Source: Cyanobium sp. CZS25K (GTDB taxonomy: Bacteria; Cyanobacteriota; Cyanobacteriia; PCC-6307; Cyanobiaceae). From it: a stretch of 64,000 bases of DNA. The translations under genes were made by a program, and so were the position numbers. Location of the stretch: contig JAUCZB010000005.1 of the NCBI GenBank assembly GCA_030373325.1, positions 62,001 through 126,000 on the forward strand, given 5' to 3'. Shown here piece after piece: positions 10,525-18,485 of this stretch (position 1 is the first letter of the stretch; each line of letters starts with the position of its first letter). The notes beneath the pieces are model-generated. The model searched no databases. It had not been told where the DNA came from and saw nothing but the letters and a program-made list of their open reading frames with translations.

Positions 10525-11064
10525 GTGAGGTGCGGGCCGGTGTTCGCGCCGCTTTCGGTGGCCCAGCACACCGGCCATCCGGTGGAGGAGCTCTACGGCG
10601 CCGTCGAACCGGTGCTGGCGGGACGCGGCGGGACGCCCTTCAAGCCTCAGCTCACCCTGCTGCTGGAACGGATTCAGGCCGATCCCCGGGCCCCCCGCAC
10701 TGCCGCGGCCCACAAGGCAGCCGTCGTGGCCGTGGTGCGGGCCCTGGCCAGGGTCGCCGCCAGCGAGTACGACGCGGCCATCGCCGATGGGACCGTCGTG
10801 GAGATCATCGAATACCAGGACTCCCCCGGATTCATTCTCTTTGTCCAGCAGTTGCTGACCAGCGCGCTCAGGGCCGGAACGACGCCAGAGGCCGTCCGCA
10901 TCCTGGACCCCATGCAGCGGAAGCCTGCGGCCCTGGCCCGGGCCTGGCCGAACCTCACCCCGCCGTCACCCCTTGTATTGCCATCGGGAATGGTTACCAT
11001 TCTCGTCAACCAGCTCCGATGGCCCCGCCCATGCGCACCCGTACCGCCTCCCTCGCCCTGCTGA
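10525..11064 (+). CDS. Hypothetical protein of unknown family
   Basis: About 179 residues from a GTG at 10525; GTG 10540 is an alternative. I do not recognise the family. The body is helical and Ala-rich. It includes HPVEELYGAVEPVLAGRGGTPF, then RTAAAHKAAVVAVVRALARV and VEIIEYQDSPGFILFVQQLL. There are no Cys-rich or signal features. The last 15 codons overlap the start of the porin gene in a different frame and contain the 7-1-7 palindrome, so the C-terminus may not be conserved. It lies between the broken oxidase and the porin. No good ribosome-binding site precedes either start, which lowers confidence. Confidence 0.4.
   Translation: MRCGPVFAPLSVAQHTGHPVEELYGAVEPVLAGRGGTPFKPQLTLLLERIQADPRAPRTAAAHKAAVVAVVRALARVAASEYDAAIADGTVVEIIEYQDSPGFILFVQQLLTSALRAGTTPEAVRILDPMQRKPAALARAWPNLTPPSPLVLPSGMVTILVNQLRWPRPCAPVPPPSPC
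10988..11002 (+). promoter_or_regulatory. Fur-family-like operator (7-1-7 palindrome)
   Basis: GAATGGT-T-ACCATTC is a perfect inverted repeat of 7 bases on each side of one base. The 7-1-7 geometry is that of Fur, Zur and PerR boxes. It ends 16 bases before the porin ATG at 11019, in a GC-rich setting where an AT-containing dyad stands out. The exact consensus is not matched, so which Fur-family member would bind is unknown. Confidence 0.55.
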
Positions 11065-12605
11065 CGGCCCTGGCGCCCGGTGTGGCCATCGCCGCCGAAC
11101 CGGACCTCACGACCATCGACCGCTATGCCCGATCCCAAGCGGGACAGGACCAGGTCACCAGCATCAACCAGTTCTCCGACGTCAAGCCCACCGACTGGGC
11201 CTTCCAGGCCCTCTCGAACCTGATCGAGCGCTACGGCTGCGTCGCCGGCTACCCCAACGGCACCTACAAGGGCGGCCAGGCCATGACCCGCTATGAGGCA
11301 GCGGCCCTGCTCAACGCCTGCCTCGACCGGATCACCGAGGTGACCGACGAGCTCAAGCGGCTGATGGCCGAGTTCGAGAAGGAACTCGCCGTGCTGCGCG
11401 GCCGCGTCGATGGCCTGGAGGCCAAGGTGGGTGAGCTGGAGGCCACCCAGTTCTCCACCACCACCAAGCTGAGCGGCCAGGCCACCTTCGTGATCGGTGC
11501 CAATGCGTTTTCGGGCAGCGACACCCTCAACGTCGATGCCGCCCGGGCCGCCGTGGGCGCCACCACCTTCAGCTACGACATCCAGCTGAGTTTCGATACC
11601 AGCTTCACCGGCAAGGACCTGCTGCGCACGATCCTGCGGGCCGGCAACTTCGCCGATTCCGCCTTCGGCGGCGCCGGCCCCACCGGCGGGCTCTCCACCC
11701 TGGAGGTGGCCTTCCAGGAGGACTGCGGCACCGGGGTCGATTGCGGCGACGTGGTGGCGATCGACAAGCTCTTCTACCAGTTCCCGATCGGCAGCCAGTT
11801 CACCGCCACCTTCGGCGGCCGGGTGGGCCAGGAGGACATGCTCGCCCTCTGGCCGAGCGCCTACCCCTCCGACACGATCCTCAACCTGTTCACCCTCAAC
11901 GGCGCGCCGGCCGCCTACAACAAGAACCTCGGCCCGGGGGCCGGCCTGTGGTGGCAGCAGGGCGGCTTCAGCATCAGCGCCAATTACGTGGCCGCCAACG
12001 GCGATGGGGGGGATCCCAACATCGGCGGCTTCGGCACCGTCGCCTCGGCCGGCACCGGCACCGTCCAGATCGGCTACGCCAAGGAGCAGTGGGGCCTGGC
12101 GGCGATCTACTCCCGCATCCAGTCGGGCGTCGGGGTGCCCGGCACCACTCCCTTCACCGGCCTCACCTATGAGGCCAACCCCAACAGCCGCACCGATGCC
12201 TTCGGCGTCAGCGGCTACTGGCAACCGGCCCGCTCCGGCTGGATTCCCTCGATCAGCCTCGGCTGGGGCATCAACGGCACCAGCTACGACACCGCCCAGG
12301 CCCCCGGTGCCCTGCGCACCAGCCAGTCGTGGATGGTGGGCCTGCAGTGGGACGACGCCTTCATCAAGGGGAATGCCCTCGGCATGGCGGTGGGCCAGCC
12401 CATCTTCGCCACGGCCCTCGCCGATGGCCAGACGCCCCAGGACGGCAATTTCGCCTGGGAGTGGTGGTACAAGTGGCAGGTCACCGACAACATCAGCGTG
12501 ACACCGGCCCTCTTCTATCTGAGCCGGCCCCTGGGGCAGTTCACCACCCCCGACACCAGCTTCCGACAGCTGGGCGGACTGGTGAAGACCACGTTCCGCT
12601 TCTGA
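11019..12605 (+). CDS. SLH-domain outer-membrane porin (SomA / iron-uptake type)
   Basis: A 528-residue cyanobacterial porin. There is a signal peptide (residues 1-25, ending AIAAEP), then an SLH domain (FSDVKPTDWAFQALSNLIERYGCVAGYPNGTYKGG) that binds the cell wall polymer. A coiled coil follows (about 105-145, LKRLMAEFEKELAVLRG), then an OprB-like beta barrel ending in an aromatic residue (TTFRF). Such porins are major outer-membrane channels for small solutes and ions, including metals. A second ATG at 11031 is a possible start. It is preceded by the Fur-like palindrome. Together with the upstream block, it suggests regulated entry of a metal or nutrient. Confidence 0.9.
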   Translation: MAPPMRTRTASLALLTALAPGVAIAAEPDLTTIDRYARSQAGQDQVTSINQFSDVKPTDWAFQALSNLIERYGCVAGYPNGTYKGGQAMTRYEAAALLNACLDRITEVTDELKRLMAEFEKELAVLRGRVDGLEAKVGELEATQFSTTTKLSGQATFVIGANAFSGSDTLNVDAARAAVGATTFSYDIQLSFDTSFTGKDLLRTILRAGNFADSAFGGAGPTGGLSTLEVAFQEDCGTGVDCGDVVAIDKLFYQFPIGSQFTATFGGRVGQEDMLALWPSAYPSDTILNLFTLNGAPAAYNKNLGPGAGLWWQQGGFSISANYVAANGDGGDPNIGGFGTVASAGTGTVQIGYAKEQWGLAAIYSRIQSGVGVPGTTPFTGLTYEANPNSRTDAFGVSGYWQPARSGWIPSISLGWGINGTSYDTAQAPGALRTSQSWMVGLQWDDAFIKGNALGMAVGQPIFATALADGQTPQDGNFAWEWWYKWQVTDNISVTPALFYLSRPLGQFTTPDTSFRQLGGLVKTTFRF

Positions 12606-12711
12606 GCTCTCCCGAGTCGGATCTGCAGCGTTCCGCTCCAGGCGGACCGGTCGCCGGTACACGAGGCGTAGGGTCATTCCAGCCAGGGTTCGCACCAGGG
12701 AGGAGCCGCCA

Positions 12712-12954
12712 ATGACCTGCTCGGGTGACAGCGACCATCGGAATGTGGGGGTGGTTTCCTACTCTCCCAGCGACCAGCTCCGGCCCTCGTCCTGCCTGGG
12801 ACGCACCTGCCTGAAGTGGGGTGACAACGGCGAGTTGAGCGATGGGGATGCCCAGCTGATCCTGCAGCGGCTGGTCCAGGTCGACCGCCAGGCAGCAGCT
12901 CTGCTCGAACGGCTTCCCGAAAGGGTCACGGCGCGGTCCCTCGGGATCGGATGA
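12712..12954 (+). CDS. Small hypothetical protein
   Basis: An 80-residue protein preceded by a strong ribosome-binding site (GGGAGGAG, 6 bases before the ATG), which is why I accept it. The N-terminal 35 residues carry three Cys (TCSGDS, SCLGRTC). The C-terminal half is an amphipathic helix (LILQRLVQVDRQAAALLERL). No family is recognised. It ends 5 bases before a possible GTG start of the NarL-type regulator, so the two may be co-transcribed. A regulator-associated role is possible but not shown. Confidence 0.5.
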   Translation: MTCSGDSDHRNVGVVSYSPSDQLRPSSCLGRTCLKWGDNGELSDGDAQLILQRLVQVDRQAAALLERLPERVTARSLGIG

Positions 12955-12982
12955 TGAAGTGAGCCTGGCTGGCCCCGCCACC

Positions 12983-13672
12983 ATGGATCTCACGCCGTTC
13001 CTGGAAAGCCTGGAGGGCAACACCTTCGATGCGGTGCTCCTCTCGGTGGCCTCCCGGGGAAAGGTGGCGATCGCCATGAAGGGCCGCTTCCTGCTGCGGG
13101 CCCTGTGCGAGAGCATCAGCGACCGCCGCCTGATCGGTTGCGCGATCACCGAGGAGGAGGGCTGCCTCGACTACCTGAAGCGGGAGGCCTACGACCTGCT
13201 CCTGTGCAGCGACCACCTGGAGAGCGGCAACGGCTTCGAGCTGACCCGACGAGCGAAGGCGCTGTACCCCGACCTCAAGGTGGTGGTGCTGGCTCTCGGG
13301 GATGTGATCCCCGCCGAGTACGAACACGCCCCCTGGCTGGAGGCCGTGGTGGCCGAAGCCGACATCGTCGACGACCAGCGGCCCCTGCAGGCGGCCGTGA
13401 TCGCCGTGATGGGCCATCACTCCTACCGCAGCCCCTCGCTGCGCTCCGGCAAGCTCCCCTACCTCAGCTGTCCGCGGCTGACGCCACGGGAGTACGAGGT
13501 GCTCGACCTGCTGGCCAGCGGCCTCAGCGACCGGGAGATCGCCCAGAGGCTGGTGGTGAGCGACGCCACGGCCCGCACCTACACCAAGCGGCTGCTCCAG
13601 ACCCTGGGCGTCAACAACAGGCTGCAGGCCGTGCTCAAGGGGGTGCGCTGCGGGATGGTGCAACTAGGTTGA
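12983..13672 (+). CDS. NarL/FixJ-type response regulator (LuxR HTH)
   Basis: A 229-residue regulator. The N-terminal part (to about residue 140) resembles a receiver, with YDLLLCSDHLESGNGF carrying a possible phosphoacceptor Asp and a long extra N-terminal segment. The C-terminus is a LuxR helix-turn-helix (LTPREYEVLDLLASGLSDREIAQRL, VSDATARTYTKRLLQTLGV). An upstream GTG at 12959 would add 8 residues; the ATG at 12983 matches the start of the domain better. No histidine kinase lies next to it, so its partner is unknown. The receiver is divergent, so phosphorylation control is not certain. Confidence 0.85.
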   Translation: MDLTPFLESLEGNTFDAVLLSVASRGKVAIAMKGRFLLRALCESISDRRLIGCAITEEEGCLDYLKREAYDLLLCSDHLESGNGFELTRRAKALYPDLKVVVLALGDVIPAEYEHAPWLEAVVAEADIVDDQRPLQAAVIAVMGHHSYRSPSLRSGKLPYLSCPRLTPREYEVLDLLASGLSDREIAQRLVVSDATARTYTKRLLQTLGVNNRLQAVLKGVRCGMVQLG

Positions 13673-13694
13673 ATACACGCATTCAGATGACTCC

Positions 13695-13922
13695 ATGGCC
13701 ACATCCGTCCGCCTGGACCCGGCAACAGAGGCGCGGCTGGATCGGCTGGCCTCCAAAACGGGGCGGACCAAAGCCTTCTATCTTCGGGAACTGATCGAGC
13801 AGGGCCTGGACGACCTGGAGGATGCCTACCTCGGGGCTGCGGCTCTGGAGGCCCACCGCCGCTCTGGGAAGCCGACCATCCCGATGGACCAACTGGTGAG
13901 CGAGATTGGCCTGGACGGTTGA
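13695..13922 (+). CDS. RelB-like antitoxin (ribbon-helix-helix)
   Basis: A 75-residue protein starting ATSVRLDPATEARLDRLA, a short beta-strand followed by helices as in ribbon-helix-helix DNA-binding antitoxins. The C-terminal half (KPTIPMDQLVSEIGLDG) would wrap the toxin. The following RelE-like gene overlaps it by 17 bases, the usual order for a RelBE pair. Antitoxins of this class also repress their own promoter. The region before it (13673-13694) is short, so the operator would overlap the start of the gene. Confidence 0.85.
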   Translation: MATSVRLDPATEARLDRLASKTGRTKAFYLRELIEQGLDDLEDAYLGAAALEAHRRSGKPTIPMDQLVSEIGLDG

Positions 13923-14166
13923 GTTCATCCCGGAGGCCGCAAGGCAGCTCAACAAGCTGGATCGCACGGCGGCCGGTCGTATCACTCGGTACCTCCAGGA
14001 CATGGTGTCCAGCTGCAGTCACCCGAGCCAGAGGGGCAAGGCCCTTTCGGCAAACCTGTCCGGCCTATGGCGCTACCGGGTCGGCGACGATCGGGTGATC
14101 TGTCAGATCGAAGAGGACCGACTTGTCGTGCTGGTGGTCGGACTCAGCCATCGCAGCGAGGCCTAA
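13906..14166 (+). CDS. RelE/ParE-superfamily toxin
   Basis: An 86-residue toxin-like protein from a TTG start that overlaps the antitoxin by 17 bases. The motifs fit the RelE fold: VEFIPEAARQLNKLDR, LSGLWRYRVGDDRVICQI and a C-terminal strand (LVVLVVGLSHRSE). RelE-type members cleave mRNA on the ribosome, while ParE-type ones poison gyrase. The WRYRVGDDRVI segment and basic residues are more typical of RelE. The classic catalytic set cannot be confirmed without alignment. The frame is intact. Confidence 0.85.
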   Translation: MAWTVEFIPEAARQLNKLDRTAAGRITRYLQDMVSSCSHPSQRGKALSANLSGLWRYRVGDDRVICQIEEDRLVVLVVGLSHRSEA

Positions 14167-14174
14167 CGCTCACG

Positions 14175-14205
14175 CAGCCAGCTGCCGCATAGCGGCGTAT
14201 GGCTG
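14175..14205. terminator. Hairpin between toxin gene and tRNA-Lys
   Basis: Outer stem CAGCCA/TGGCTG and inner stem GCCGC/GCGGC around an ATA loop, with a 3+3 internal loop. It lies just after the toxin stop (14166) and before the convergent tRNA. It could end transcription of the toxin operon or of the tRNA. There is no T-tract. Confidence 0.45.
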
Positions 14206-14227
14206 GTGTGCGTTGCGGTGGTTGGAA

Positions 14228-14299
14228 TGGGTCGCCTGAGATTCGAACTCAGGACCAGTCGGTTAAAAGCCGAATGCTCTACCGCTGAGCTAGCGACCC
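14228..14299 (-). tRNA. tRNA-Lys(UUU)
   Basis: Reading the minus strand gives a 72-base cloverleaf. The acceptor stem is GGGTCGC/GCGACCC with discriminator A. The D arm is GCTC-AGCGGTA-GAGC, the anticodon loop CTTTTAA (anticodon TTT), and the T arm CTGAG-TTCGAAT-CTCAG. The first anticodon-stem pair is T-C and does not pair. The CCA end is not encoded. It converges with the toxin gene, and its promoter must lie in 14300-14359. Confidence 0.95.
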
Positions 14300-14359
14300 G
14301 TCGCTGGGGAAGCTATCACCCGGCGGCGCCCCTCTCCAAGCCACGCCCGGCCAACTGCC

Positions 14360-14890
14360 ATGCCCCCCGCTGACTCCGCCGCCGCGGCCCCCTGGCCCAC
14401 CACCTGGCCCACCCCCTGCATCGACCCCGCCGCCTGGGTGGCGCCAACGGCTGTGGTGATCGGCGATGTGCGGCTGGCGGCGGGAGCCAGCCTCTGGCCC
14501 ACCGCCGTGGCGCGGGGGGATGTCTGCCCGATCGTTGTGGGGGAAGGCAGCAACGTGCAGGACGGCGCCGTGCTCCACGGCGATCCCGGCCAGCCGGTGA
14601 CCATCGGCGCCGACGTGACCATCGGCCACCGGGCCGTGGTCCATGGCGCCACGGTGGAGGACGGCTGCCTGATCGGCATCGGCGCCATCGTGCTCAACGG
14701 CGTCACCGTGGGAGCCGGCGCCCTGGTGGCGGCCGGCTCGGTGGTCACCCGCGACGTGCCCGCCGGCACCCTGGTGATGGGGGCTCCGGCGGTGGTGAAA
14801 CGCCAGCTCGATGCCGCTGCGATCGAGGACCAGCGCCAGCACGCCCATCGGTACCGCAGCCTGGCGGAGGTTCACGCTGGACTCCGTTAG
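14360..14890 (+). CDS. Gamma-carbonic-anhydrase-like hexapeptide protein
   Basis: A 176-residue left-handed beta-helix protein with hexapeptide repeats ([23 protein letters not shown]) and a C-terminal helix. Metal-ligand-like His are seen in [15 protein letters not shown] and their spacing fits YrdA/CaiE-type proteins. The family includes active gamma-carbonic anhydrases and structural homologues. The catalytic Arg/Gln/Glu set cannot be judged confidently by eye. It starts 60 bases from the tRNA and is followed by psbY. A role in bicarbonate supply would suit a cyanobacterium, but enzyme activity is not proven by sequence. Confidence 0.85.
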   Translation: MPPADSAAAAPWPTTWPTPCIDPAAWVAPTAVVIGDVRLAAGASLWPTAVARGDVCPIVVGEGSNVQDGAVLHGDPGQPVTIGADVTIGHRAVVHGATVEDGCLIGIGAIVLNGVTVGAGALVAAGSVVTRDVPAGTLVMGAPAVVKRQLDAAAIEDQRQHAHRYRSLAEVHAGLR

Positions 14891-14920
14891 GATCCCGCCA
14901 TCGTTTTTCCTTTCCCCGCC

Positions 14921-15043
14921 ATGGACCTCCGGCTGCTGCTCGTCGCTGCTCCGATCCTCCTGGCCGTGGGTTGGGCCGGCTTCAACATCGGCCGTGCGGC
15001 CATCGGCCAGCTGCAGCTGATGCTCAAGCGCGCCCGCGCCTGA
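14921..15043 (+). CDS. psbY: Photosystem II protein PsbY
   Basis: A 40-residue membrane protein: [20 protein letters not shown] is the single transmembrane helix, and [20 protein letters not shown] the stromal tail. This is the PsbY length and sequence pattern of picocyanobacteria. PsbY sits at the edge of photosystem II near cytochrome b559. The ATG at 14921 is 30 bases after the carbonic-anhydrase-like gene, and its stop overlaps the trmFO start (TGATG), so the two are translationally coupled. It is often missed by ORF callers because of its size. Confidence 0.92.
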   Translation: MDLRLLLVAAPILLAVGWAGFNIGRAAIGQLQLMLKRARA

Positions 15044-16434
15044 TGGTGGTCGTCATCGGTGCCGGCCTCGCCGGCACCGAAGCCGCCTGGCAGATCGCCG
15101 AAGCCGGGATTCCGGTGCGGCTGGTGGAGATGCGGCCGGTGCGCCCCTCCCCCGCCCACCACAGCGGCGAATTTGCCGAGTTGGTATGCAGCAACAGCTT
15201 CGGGGCCCTCTCCCCCGATCGGGCTGCCGGCCTGCTCCAGGAGGAGCTGCGCCGCCTGGGTTCGGTGGTGATCCGGACCGCCGACGTCCATGCGGTCCCC
15301 GCCGGCGGTGCCCTGGCCGTCGATCGGGGCCGCTACAGCGCCGCCCTCACGGCCACCCTCGAAGCCCATCCCCTGATCACGGTGGAGCGGCGCGAGCAGC
15401 ACCGGCTGCCCGATCCCTCCGAGATCACCGTGCTGGCTACCGGGCCCCTCACCAGCCCCGATCTGGCCGAGGATGTGCGCGGTCTCACCGGCCGGGAGTC
15501 CTGCCACTTCTTCGATGCCGCCAGTCCGATCGTGGAAGGGGAGGGCATCGATCTCTCGGTGGCCTTCCGGGCCAGCCGCTACGACAAGGGCGACGCCGAC
15601 TACATCAACTGCCCCATGGACCGGGAGCAGTACCTCGCCTTCCGCACGGCCCTGCTGGAGGCCGAGAAGGCGGAGCTGAAGGATTTCGAGCAGGAGAGCG
15701 CCACCTTCTTCGAGGGCTGTCTGCCGATCGAGGAGCTGGCTCGCCGCGGCGAGGACACCATGCGCTACGGGCCGCTCAAGCCGATCGGCCTCTGGGATCC
15801 GCGCTGGGGCGACCTGCACGACCGCGACGTGCGCCGCGCCAAACGGGCCCACGCCGTGGTGCAGCTGCGCCAGGAGGACCGGGACGGCCGCCTCTGGAAC
15901 CTCGTCGGCTTCCAGACCAACCTCAAGTGGGGCGAACAGCAGCGGGTGCTGCGGATGATCCCCGGCCTGGAGAACGCCTCCTTCGTGCGTTTCGGGGTGA
16001 TGCACCGCAACACCTTCCTCGACTCCCCCGAACTGCTGGAGGACACCCTGCAGTTCCGCCGCCGCTCGAGCCTCCTGGCCGCCGGCCAGATCACCGGCAC
16101 CGAGGGCTACGCGGCCGCGGTGGCCGGTGGCTGGCTGGCCGGCACCAACGCCGCCAGGCTGGTGCGGGGGCTGGCGCCCCTGAGCCTGCCGGCCACCACC
16201 ATGGCCGGCGCCCTGCTCGCCTTCATCTCGGGCGCCGGCCGCAGCCGGAGCGAGCGCAAGGGGAGCTTCCAGCCCATGCCCCCCAGCTTCGGTCTGATGC
16301 AGGACCTCCCCGAGAGGATCCGCGACAAGCGCCAGCGCTACGGCGCCTACCGCGACAGGGCCCTGGCGAACCTGGCCGCCTGGGAAGCCCAGCGACGGGC
16401 TGACACGCGCTGCGCCGTTGTGGCGGCGGGCTGA
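15043..16434 (+). CDS. trmFO: FAD/folate-dependent tRNA uracil-54 methyltransferase TrmFO
   Basis: A 463-residue flavoprotein. The Rossmann FAD site [15 protein letters not shown] starts at residue 2, and the conserved [16 protein letters not shown] block with Cys follows. Other family blocks are [22 protein letters not shown] and the C-terminal [14 protein letters not shown]. TrmFO uses methylenetetrahydrofolate to make T54 in tRNA. The ATG at 15043 overlaps the psbY stop. It is followed by a sugar enzyme 4 bases later, so psbY-trmFO-GH13 may share a transcript. Confidence 0.93.
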   Translation: MVVVIGAGLAGTEAAWQIAEAGIPVRLVEMRPVRPSPAHHSGEFAELVCSNSFGALSPDRAAGLLQEELRRLGSVVIRTADVHAVPAGGALAVDRGRYSAALTATLEAHPLITVERREQHRLPDPSEITVLATGPLTSPDLAEDVRGLTGRESCHFFDAASPIVEGEGIDLSVAFRASRYDKGDADYINCPMDREQYLAFRTALLEAEKAELKDFEQESATFFEGCLPIEELARRGEDTMRYGPLKPIGLWDPRWGDLHDRDVRRAKRAHAVVQLRQEDRDGRLWNLVGFQTNLKWGEQQRVLRMIPGLENASFVRFGVMHRNTFLDSPELLEDTLQFRRRSSLLAAGQITGTEGYAAAVAGGWLAGTNAARLVRGLAPLSLPATTMAGALLAFISGAGRSRSERKGSFQPMPPSFGLMQDLPERIRDKRQRYGAYRDRALANLAAWEAQRRADTRCAVVAAG

Positions 16435-16438
16435 GGCC

Positions 16439-18451
16439 ATGCACAACATCTTCTGCATGGCTCCGGAGGTTCGGGAGGCCTTCGAACATGTGAAGGAGGT
16501 GGAAAGCCACCGGCTCGAAGGCCGGCTCGATCCCCGCGACATCGACGTCTTCTGGTTGCGCTTCGAGCGCTATTTCGACGATCTCTACTATTCCCTCACG
16601 GCCCTCTACGGGGATCGAGAGGATGCACTGGTCTGTTTCGGCGCGCTGTTCGGACGGATGGTGGAGGCCTACAGCCAGCGTCCTGTTGCCTTGAAACTGC
16701 TGGATCTGGAGCGCCAGTTCACGCCCCAGTGGTTCCAGCGCAGCCACATGGTGGGCTATGCCTGTTACAGCGATCTTTTCGCCGGAACGCTCCAGGGTGT
16801 GCGCGACAAGCTCCCCTATCTGGAGGAGCTCGGTGTCACCTATCTGCACCTGATGCCCCTGCTGGAGCCGCGCGAAGGGCCAAGCGACGGCGGCTACGCG
16901 GTCAAGGACTACCGCAAGGTGCGCTCCGATCTGGGAACGCTCGTCGATCTGATCGATGTGGCCGACGACCTGCGCGCTCGCGGCATCTCCCTCTGCCTTG
17001 ATCTGGTGCTCAACCACGTGGCGTGCGAACACGAGTGGGCGGTGCGAGCCCAGGCCGGAGAGGACCGCTACCTGGGGTATTTCCACACCTTCCCCGATCG
17101 CAGCCTGCCGGATGCCTACGAGCGCACACTGCCGGAGATCTTTCCCCAGGAAGCACCAGGGAATTTCACCTGGGTTCCAGGCATGGGGGGGGAGGGGCGC
17201 TGGGTGTGGACCACGTTCAACAGCTTCCAGTGGGACCTGAACTACACCAATCCCGAGGTGTTCCTCGAAATCGTCGAGCTGATGTTCTTCCTCGCCAATC
17301 TCGGCGTGGATGTGCTGCGGTTGGATGCCGCTCCTTTCCTGTGGAAACGGATGGGCACCGACTGTCAGAACCAGCCGGAGGTCTTCCAGCTGATCCAGGC
17401 CTTCCGGGCGAGCATGCGGATCGTGGCCCCCGGAGTGATCTTCAAGGCGGAAGCCATCGTTCCCCCCGATGCCCTGGCCCGCTACATCGGGGTCAAGTCG
17501 ACCGTGGGAAAACAATGCGAGCTGGCCTACAACAACCAGCGGATGGTGCAGCTCTGGAGCGCCCTGGCGACGGGCCGCACCAACCTGTTCACCTACGTGA
17601 TGCATCGGTCGCCCCAGCTGCTGATCGACTGCGCCCCGATCAACTACCTGCGCAACCATGACGACATCGGCTGGGCGATGACCGATGAGGATCTGCAGGC
17701 CGTGGGGGAGACGCCCTACCTGCACCGGCGCTTCCTCAACGACTTCTACAGCGGTCGCTTTGCGGGCTCGTTCGCCCGCGGTGCCCTGTTCCAGGTCAAT
17801 CCCCACACCGGCGACGCCCGCGTCACCGGCTCCACCGCCTCCCTGGCAGGTCTGGAGCTGGCCCTCGAGCAGGGCGACGAGGGCGCCATCGACCGGGCGA
17901 TCGCCAGAATCCTGCTGCTGCATGGTCTGATCCTCGGCGCTGGAGGCATTCCCCTGCTGCACATGGGCGACGAACTGGGTCTGCTCAACGACACCTCCTA
18001 CCTGGAGGATCCCCTGCGCTCCGCCGACAGCCGCTGGCTGAACCGGCCGAGGATGGATTGGGCCAAAGCTGAGCGCCGCCACGACCGCCGCACGGTGGAA
18101 GGCCGGATCTTCCAGGGGCTGAGCCATCTGATCCGCACCCGCAGGGCCACTTCGCTTCTGCACGGCTTCTCCCTGCTGCAGCCGCTCTGGACCGGCAACG
18201 ACCACGTGCTCGGCTACAGCCGCAAGCGGCCCGAGGGAACGGTGCTGGTGTTCGCGAACTTCACCGCCGATGGGCAGGCCATCGCGGCGGACATGACCCG
18301 CTGGGGAGGGCTGAACGGGAAGGTGGTGAACCTGCTGACCCCCGGCCGGCCGGTGTCGATCGATCAGGGCAGGCTCCGACTGGCGGCCTATGAGGTGATG
18401 TGGCTGACGAGTGACGAGGACGCAGGGCCGGCGGAAGCCTGCTGCGGATGA
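16439..18451 (+). CDS. Amylosucrase-like GH13 enzyme
   Basis: A 670-residue GH13 protein of the amylosucrase/sucrose-active type. It has the helical N-terminal domain (to about 110), the barrel with region I DLVLNHVACEHEW, and region II VLRLDAAPFLWK with nucleophile D296. The acid/base is E338 in FKAEAIVP. Region IV is NYLRNHDDIGW with D408. A C-terminal beta domain follows. Amylosucrases transfer glucose from sucrose to glucan. The ATG at 16439 is chosen over a TTG at 16418; 16457 is another possibility. Amylosucrase, sucrose hydrolase and trehalose synthase are hard to separate by eye. Confidence 0.85.
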   Translation: MHNIFCMAPEVREAFEHVKEVESHRLEGRLDPRDIDVFWLRFERYFDDLYYSLTALYGDREDALVCFGALFGRMVEAYSQRPVALKLLDLERQFTPQWFQRSHMVGYACYSDLFAGTLQGVRDKLPYLEELGVTYLHLMPLLEPREGPSDGGYAVKDYRKVRSDLGTLVDLIDVADDLRARGISLCLDLVLNHVACEHEWAVRAQAGEDRYLGYFHTFPDRSLPDAYERTLPEIFPQEAPGNFTWVPGMGGEGRWVWTTFNSFQWDLNYTNPEVFLEIVELMFFLANLGVDVLRLDAAPFLWKRMGTDCQNQPEVFQLIQAFRASMRIVAPGVIFKAEAIVPPDALARYIGVKSTVGKQCELAYNNQRMVQLWSALATGRTNLFTYVMHRSPQLLIDCAPINYLRNHDDIGWAMTDEDLQAVGETPYLHRRFLNDFYSGRFAGSFARGALFQVNPHTGDARVTGSTASLAGLELALEQGDEGAIDRAIARILLLHGLILGAGGIPLLHMGDELGLLNDTSYLEDPLRSADSRWLNRPRMDWAKAERRHDRRTVEGRIFQGLSHLIRTRRATSLLHGFSLLQPLWTGNDHVLGYSRKRPEGTVLVFANFTADGQAIAADMTRWGGLNGKVVNLLTPGRPVSIDQGRLRLAAYEVMWLTSDEDAGPAEACCG

Positions 18452-18485
18452 GAGGGGTCCCTAGGGTCGGGCCTTCTCCGTCTGC

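Noticed and set aside
14175..14205. Second tRNA or small RNA next to tRNA-Lys
   Set aside because: It folds as a simple two-part hairpin with no cloverleaf features.
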